Below are positions 14,260-17,269 of a DNA stretch of 17,269 nt, in pieces. Every line of letters begins with the position of its first letter. Position 1 is the stretch's first letter. The DNA is from an uncultured Eubacterium sp. (GTDB lineage: Bacteria > Bacillota > Clostridia > Peptostreptococcales > Anaerovoracaceae): NCBI GenBank assembly GCA_937894585.1, contig CALBGO010000118.1:1-17269 (forward strand), written 5' to 3'. Made by a program: the position numbers and the translations under genes. The notes under the pieces were generated by a model. The model searched no databases and had not been told where the DNA came from. It saw only the letters and a list, made by a program, of their open reading frames with translations.

Positions 14260-14288
14260 TTTTATCATCAAAAAATTTATGTTACAAT
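14260..14288 (+). promoter_or_regulatory. Candidate promoter of the P-type ATPase gene
   Basis: TACAAT at 14283-14288 is a good -10 box. The -35 region is poor (TTTTAT at 14260-14265 with 17 bases, or TTTATC with 16), as in promoters that need an activator. Confidence 0.4.
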
Positions 14289-14318
14289 ATACTACATTAA
14301 AATGGAGGAAAAAGACAT

Positions 14319-16706
14319 ATGTTGGGATTGACATCAAGAGAAGCAGAAGAAAGAATAGAACGCGGGCTGGCGAACGAACAGGTTGATTCTTCAACACGGA
14401 CTGTCAAAGAGATTTGTAAAGATAATATATTTACTTATTTTAATCTGATTTTTACGGTGCTGGCAGTGCTTTTGATTGCGGTAGGTTCCTTTAAGGATTT
14501 ATCCTTTATGGGAATCGTGTTTGCGAATACAATTATCGGTATTGCTCAGGAAATTAAGTCGAAAAAAACCTTGGACAAGCTGAAGCTTCTGAAAATGCCG
14601 AAGGCTCATGTGTACAGAGACGGCAGGGAAACCAGTGTGCCTGTGGAGGAACTGGTTTTGGATGATGTGATTATTCTCAGTGCAGGAAGCCAGATTCCGG
14701 CAGACGCGGTGGTGGTAGACGGCAGTGTGCAGGTCAATGAAGCTCTGATTACAGGTGAATCTGATGAGATCACGAAAACCACGGATTCGAAGCTTTTGTC
14801 CGGCAGCTTTGTGATTTCGGGAAGCTGTGCGGCAAAGCTGACCGCAGTGGGACGCGAATCCTATATCAGTAAGCTGACGATTGAAGCCACTAAAGATAAG
14901 GGTGGAGAGCAGTCGGAAATGATAAAATCATTGGATCGTCTGGTAAAAGCTGTGGGTATTATCATTATCCCCGTAGGAATCGTATTATTTGTCCAGCAGT
15001 GTTTTATTTTGGAAGATGGTTTTGCGGATAGTGTAACTTCTATGGTTGCGGCGGTTTTGGGTATGATTCCGGAAGGTCTTTATATGACGGCGAGTATTGC
15101 AATGGTAGTCAGTGCCATGCGTCTTGCAAAACAGGATGTTCTGGTGCAGAATATGCGCTGTATAGAAACTCTGGCGAGAGTTAATGTGCTGTGTGTGGAC
15201 AAAACAGGAACTATTACCGAAAACGAAATGAAGGTTTCAAAGATGCAGCGCATTGCGGACAGTATCAGCGACGACGAACTTTCACGGATGATTGGGGATC
15301 TTGCTTTTTCACAGAATCCGGATAATATTACTATGGCTGCCATGCAGACATTTTTTACAGACCGTTCCGGAAGGGCAACTTTGAGCGTATGCCCGTTTTC
15401 GTCAAAATATAAATACTGTGGCGCCAGTTACAATGATGGTAATTTTGTACTGGGAGCGCCGGAATTTGTCCTTCGTGACCGGTTTACCGAATTTGAGGCG
15501 CAGATTACCGAAGTCAGCGAACAGGGCTATCGAGTGCTTGCTTTTGCGCAGACTGAAGATGTGCCAAACGGACAGCCGCTTACCGGCAGAGTGAAGCTTC
15601 TGGGCCTTGTTTATCTGACGAATCCGATTCGAAAATCCGCAAGAGAAACTTTCCGGTATTTTGCTGATAATGGAGTGGAGGTCAAGGTTATTTCCGGAGA
15701 CAATCCGGTTACTGTATCTAATGTAGCTATGGAGGCAGGCATTGCTAATGCCGACCGTTACATTGACGCCAGACAGCTTGTGAATGAGCGGGCGATTTAT
15801 GAAGCGACGGAACGCTATACCGTGTTTGGCCGTGTTACGCCGGAACAGAAGCGAATGTTCGTTCATGCATTGAAAAAACAGGGTAAAACTGTCGGGATGA
15901 CAGGTGATGGTGTTAATGATATTCTTGCGCTGCGGGATGCGGACTGCTCTATTGCTATGGCTTCGGGCAGTGAAGCTGCCTCCAATGCGGCGCAGCTGGT
16001 ACTGATGGACTCCGACTTTTCAAAAATGCCTTCGGTGGTGGCTGAGGGGCGCAGAGTTGTCAATAATATTGAAAAAACAGCGAGTCTGTTTTTAACAAAG
16101 AATATTTTCTCGCTGCTGCTGGCATTGTTTTCTATGATCAGTATTCTTGCATATCCGCTGAAACCGTCTCAGATTACTCTGATCAGTATGTTTACTATAG
16201 GAATGCCGTCGTTTATTCTTTCTCTGGAGCCGAACAGAAATAAGATTACAGGCACTTTCTTCGGCAATGTTTTTAAGATGGCTGCGCCGGCGGGGCTGAC
16301 GACTTTTGTCAGTGTCAGCTCATTGGTTGTCTTTGGACAGGTTTTTGAAATTGATGGAGATTGTATTTCCACTTCCTGTACAATTCTGGTGGCGCTGGTA
16401 GGGTTTATGATTTTGGGTAAAGTTGCGAAGCCTGCCAATGCTTTTCATATCGGTCTGATTACGGTGATGCTTGTGGGAATGGGTTACTGTCTCTTTTTCC
16501 AAAGAGAGTTTTTCGGCATTGATGAAATTTCCACGCAGGCTATGATGCTGCTGATTGTCTTCCTGATTGCAACCGAGGGACTTTTCCGTTATGTGTATAA
16601 GTTTACCAGTCTCTGCGGAAGGATTATTTACGGAAATCCGGAAAAGAGGAGAAAAAAGGCAAAGAAGGATAAAAAGAGAATCCGGATACAAATTACAAGA
16701 CAGTAA
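14319..16706 (+). CDS. P-type cation-transporting ATPase, CtpE-like (possible Ca2+ transport)
   Basis: A membrane pump driven by ATP, 795 residues. The actuator motif is LITGESDE (TGES at 145-148). PEGL in the fourth membrane helix (251-254) is the ion-binding motif seen in calcium and sodium/potassium type pumps, not the CPC of heavy-metal pumps. The phosphorylated aspartate is Asp294 in DKTGTIT, with Ile where Leu is usual. The hinge is TGDGVND (528-534), followed by ALRDADCSIAMASGSEAA. Only about 36 residues precede the first membrane helix, so there is no N-terminal metal-binding domain. About ten membrane helices are predicted in the 2+2+6 layout, and the tail is strongly basic. The pattern after TGDGVND and the short N terminus match mycobacterial CtpE, reported to import calcium; ion and direction here are inferred. 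GGAGG is ten bases before the ATG. Confidence 0.93.
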   Translation: MLGLTSREAEERIERGLANEQVDSSTRTVKEICKDNIFTYFNLIFTVLAVLLIAVGSFKDLSFMGIVFANTIIGIAQEIKSKKTLDKLKLLKMPKAHVYRDGRETSVPVEELVLDDVIILSAGSQIPADAVVVDGSVQVNEALITGESDEITKTTDSKLLSGSFVISGSCAAKLTAVGRESYISKLTIEATKDKGGEQSEMIKSLDRLVKAVGIIIIPVGIVLFVQQCFILEDGFADSVTSMVAAVLGMIPEGLYMTASIAMVVSAMRLAKQDVLVQNMRCIETLARVNVLCVDKTGTITENEMKVSKMQRIADSISDDELSRMIGDLAFSQNPDNITMAAMQTFFTDRSGRATLSVCPFSSKYKYCGASYNDGNFVLGAPEFVLRDRFTEFEAQITEVSEQGYRVLAFAQTEDVPNGQPLTGRVKLLGLVYLTNPIRKSARETFRYFADNGVEVKVISGDNPVTVSNVAMEAGIANADRYIDARQLVNERAIYEATERYTVFGRVTPEQKRMFVHALKKQGKTVGMTGDGVNDILALRDADCSIAMASGSEAASNAAQLVLMDSDFSKMPSVVAEGRRVVNNIEKTASLFLTKNIFSLLLALFSMISILAYPLKPSQITLISMFTIGMPSFILSLEPNRNKITGTFFGNVFKMAAPAGLTTFVSVSSLVVFGQVFEIDGDCISTSCTILVALVGFMILGKVAKPANAFHIGLITVMLVGMGYCLFFQREFFGIDEISTQAMMLLIVFLIATEGLFRYVYKFTSLCGRIIYGNPEKRRKKAKKDKKRIRIQITRQ

Positions 16707-16722
16707 TCTGGACAGTATTAAA

Positions 16723-16772
16723 AATAAGGGCATAAGGGGTTCTGTATTTACAGAACCCCTTATGCCCTTATT
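16723..16772. terminator. Perfect 24-bp inverted repeat after the P-type ATPase gene
   Basis: Bases 16723-16746 are exactly complementary to 16749-16772, with only two bases between the arms. The arm begins AATAAGGGCATAAGGGG. It starts 17 bases after the ATPase stop and could terminate transcription from both sides, although no long T-run follows. Its length and perfection are unusual for a plain terminator. The 563-base gap 16707-17269 holds no gene that I can support. Confidence 0.65.
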
Positions 16773-16827
16773 CTGGTCTTTTGCAGCTTTAGCGATGCAA
16801 AGAAATCGGGATTTAAGTTTTGCCAAA

Positions 16828-16871
16828 AAAGAAATATTACCGCTCAATATAGAATGCGGTAATATTTCTTT
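16828..16871. terminator. Second perfect hairpin, bidirectional terminator
   Basis: AAAGAAATATTACCGC (16828-16843) pairs perfectly with 16856-16871 across a 12-base loop. An A-run stands before it and TTTCTTT ends it. With the 24-bp repeat it forms a double barrier before the promoters to the right. Confidence 0.7.
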
Positions 16872-16923
16872 AGGTTAGGACTTTATTGAATTATCACAAT
16901 GTTAAGGAAGATTTCTTATAAAT

Positions 16924-16963
16924 TGTATTACACATTAGGCATTGTGCATAATGTGTAATTACA
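16924..16963. repeat. Imperfect palindrome TGTATTACACATTA / TAATGTGTAATTACA
   Basis: The 14-base left arm (16924-16937) is complementary to the right arm (16949-16963) except for one extra T, with an 11-base spacer. It lies directly upstream of the TATAAT at 16969, so it may be an operator or a DNA structure at a promoter. Confidence 0.45.
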
Positions 16964-16974
16964 TTTACTATAAT
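16945..16974 (+). promoter_or_regulatory. Candidate upstream promoter (P1) with perfect -10
   Basis: TATAAT at 16969-16974 with only a poor -35 (TGCATA at 16945-16950, 18-base spacer). If the downstream unit is a ribosomal RNA operon, this would be the first of tandem promoters, 151 bases before the consensus one. Confidence 0.35.
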
Positions 16975-17058
16975 ACAGTATTTTTCGAAAAAGTCAAGTG
17001 TTTTTTTGATTCTTTTTTTGAATACCATACAAAAAGTATGAAAATGTAAAAAGAATGG

Positions 17059-17088
17059 GCGTTGGCCATTGGGGATTATGGGTAACGC
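17059..17088. repeat. Nested inverted repeat GCGTT/AACGC with CCAT/ATGG
   Basis: GCGTT (17059-17063) pairs with AACGC (17084-17088). Inside it CCAT (17066-17069) pairs with ATGG (17078-17081). The structure ends ten bases before the strong -35 box. It could be a regulator site or an RNA hairpin on a transcript from the upstream promoter. Confidence 0.35.
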
Positions 17089-17097
17089 ACCATTTCG

Positions 17098-17125
17098 TTG
17101 ACACGATTTGAAGAAGTGGTATAAT
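17098..17125 (+). promoter_or_regulatory. Strong consensus promoter reading out of the window
   Basis: A perfect TTGACA (17098-17103) and a perfect TATAAT (17120-17125) are spaced by 16 bases. TGG precedes the -10, so it also fits the extended -10. No gene start follows within the remaining 144 bases; the transcript has a long untranslated leader. Confidence 0.85.
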
Positions 17126-17269
17126 GATAATGAAATGTAAATGGATTTCTGCGTGAACTGCGCTGTATGATTGAAGTTGTCTGTTTCGCATATGTCCGTT
17201 TTGTATTGTTTACACGGGAGTTTGACAGTTAAATAACCAAAAAAACGCTGTGAGCATTGAAATTGCTCT
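17126..17269 (+). other. Probable ribosomal RNA operon leader, cut by the window end
   Basis: The leader following the consensus promoter carries no good ribosome binding site with a long frame. Its end has GAGCA and TGCTC arms (17253-17257, 17264-17268) and stops at TGCTCT, the first six bases of the rrn boxA antitermination element (TGCTCTTTGAAAA in Bacillus and Clostridia). A 16S rRNA gene is therefore expected a few hundred bases to the right. This is inference from a six-base match plus promoter strength and lack of a reading frame. Confidence 0.45.

Noticed and set aside
16567..16878. Frames on both strands running through the 24-bp palindrome with near-identical peptides
   Set aside because: The likeness of the two peptides is a direct result of the perfect inverted repeat, not of coding.
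17222..17227. A second TTGACA near the right end as another promoter
   Set aside because: No TATAAT-like box lies 15-19 bases after it; the sequence there is an A-run followed by ACGCTG.
1..17269. CRISPR arrays, tRNA genes, insertion sequences or phage genes
   Set aside because: No regularly spaced repeats, no tRNA-like cloverleaf with a CCA-type end and no transposase, integrase or phage structural gene was found by reading.

Overview
The window reads as a chromosomal segment of a low-to-moderate GC, strictly anaerobic Firmicute of the class Clostridia. The evidence is AGGAGG-type ribosome binding sites, TTGACA/TATAAT promoters, an oxygen-sensitive glycyl radical enzyme with its activase, a YitT-family protein, and a prfA - Sua5 - rpiB - upp gene order typical of Clostridia. 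I cannot name the genus from the sequence alone.

Left part (1-7764), a catabolic island. A FadR-type GntR regulator and pyrroline-5-carboxylate reductase (proC) form a leftward operon ending in a strong terminator. Divergent from them is an NhaC-family Na+-coupled transporter. The shared control region has good promoters in both directions and a perfect 7+3+7 operator-like palindrome (ATGTTGTCAAACAACAT) on the transporter's -10/start region, with a 12-nt copy upstream of the regulator's promoter. After the transporter's terminator lies a decayed LysR gene that has lost its DNA-binding domain. Next come a PFL2-class glycyl radical enzyme (GCVEP active site, RVAGY glycyl loop, unusual Cys-rich tail) and its radical-SAM activating enzyme. 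My working model is uptake of a substrate by the NhaC-like carrier, radical elimination by the glycyl radical enzyme, and reduction of a pyrroline-5-carboxylate product to proline by ProC. This resembles the HypD hydroxyproline pathway, but the active-site loop is clearly not HypD's. The link is inference from gene context.

Middle part (7765-14015), housekeeping genes, all rightward: a YitT-family membrane protein, release factor 1 (prfA), a 42-codon overlapping small ORF where prmC would often sit, the Sua5/YwlC threonylcarbamoyl-AMP synthase, rpiB, upp and tyrS. These serve translation termination, tRNA modification, sugar-phosphate metabolism, pyrimidine salvage and tRNA charging.

Right part (14016-17269). 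A CtpE-like P-type cation ATPase has its own leader containing a perfect 12-bp palindrome. It is followed by about 560 bases without a gene: two perfect hairpins (24 and 16 bp arms), a third imperfect palindrome, a candidate TATAAT promoter and then a consensus TTGACA-16-TGGTATAAT promoter. The last bases (TGCTCT) look like the start of a boxA antitermination element, so a ribosomal RNA operon probably begins just outside the window.
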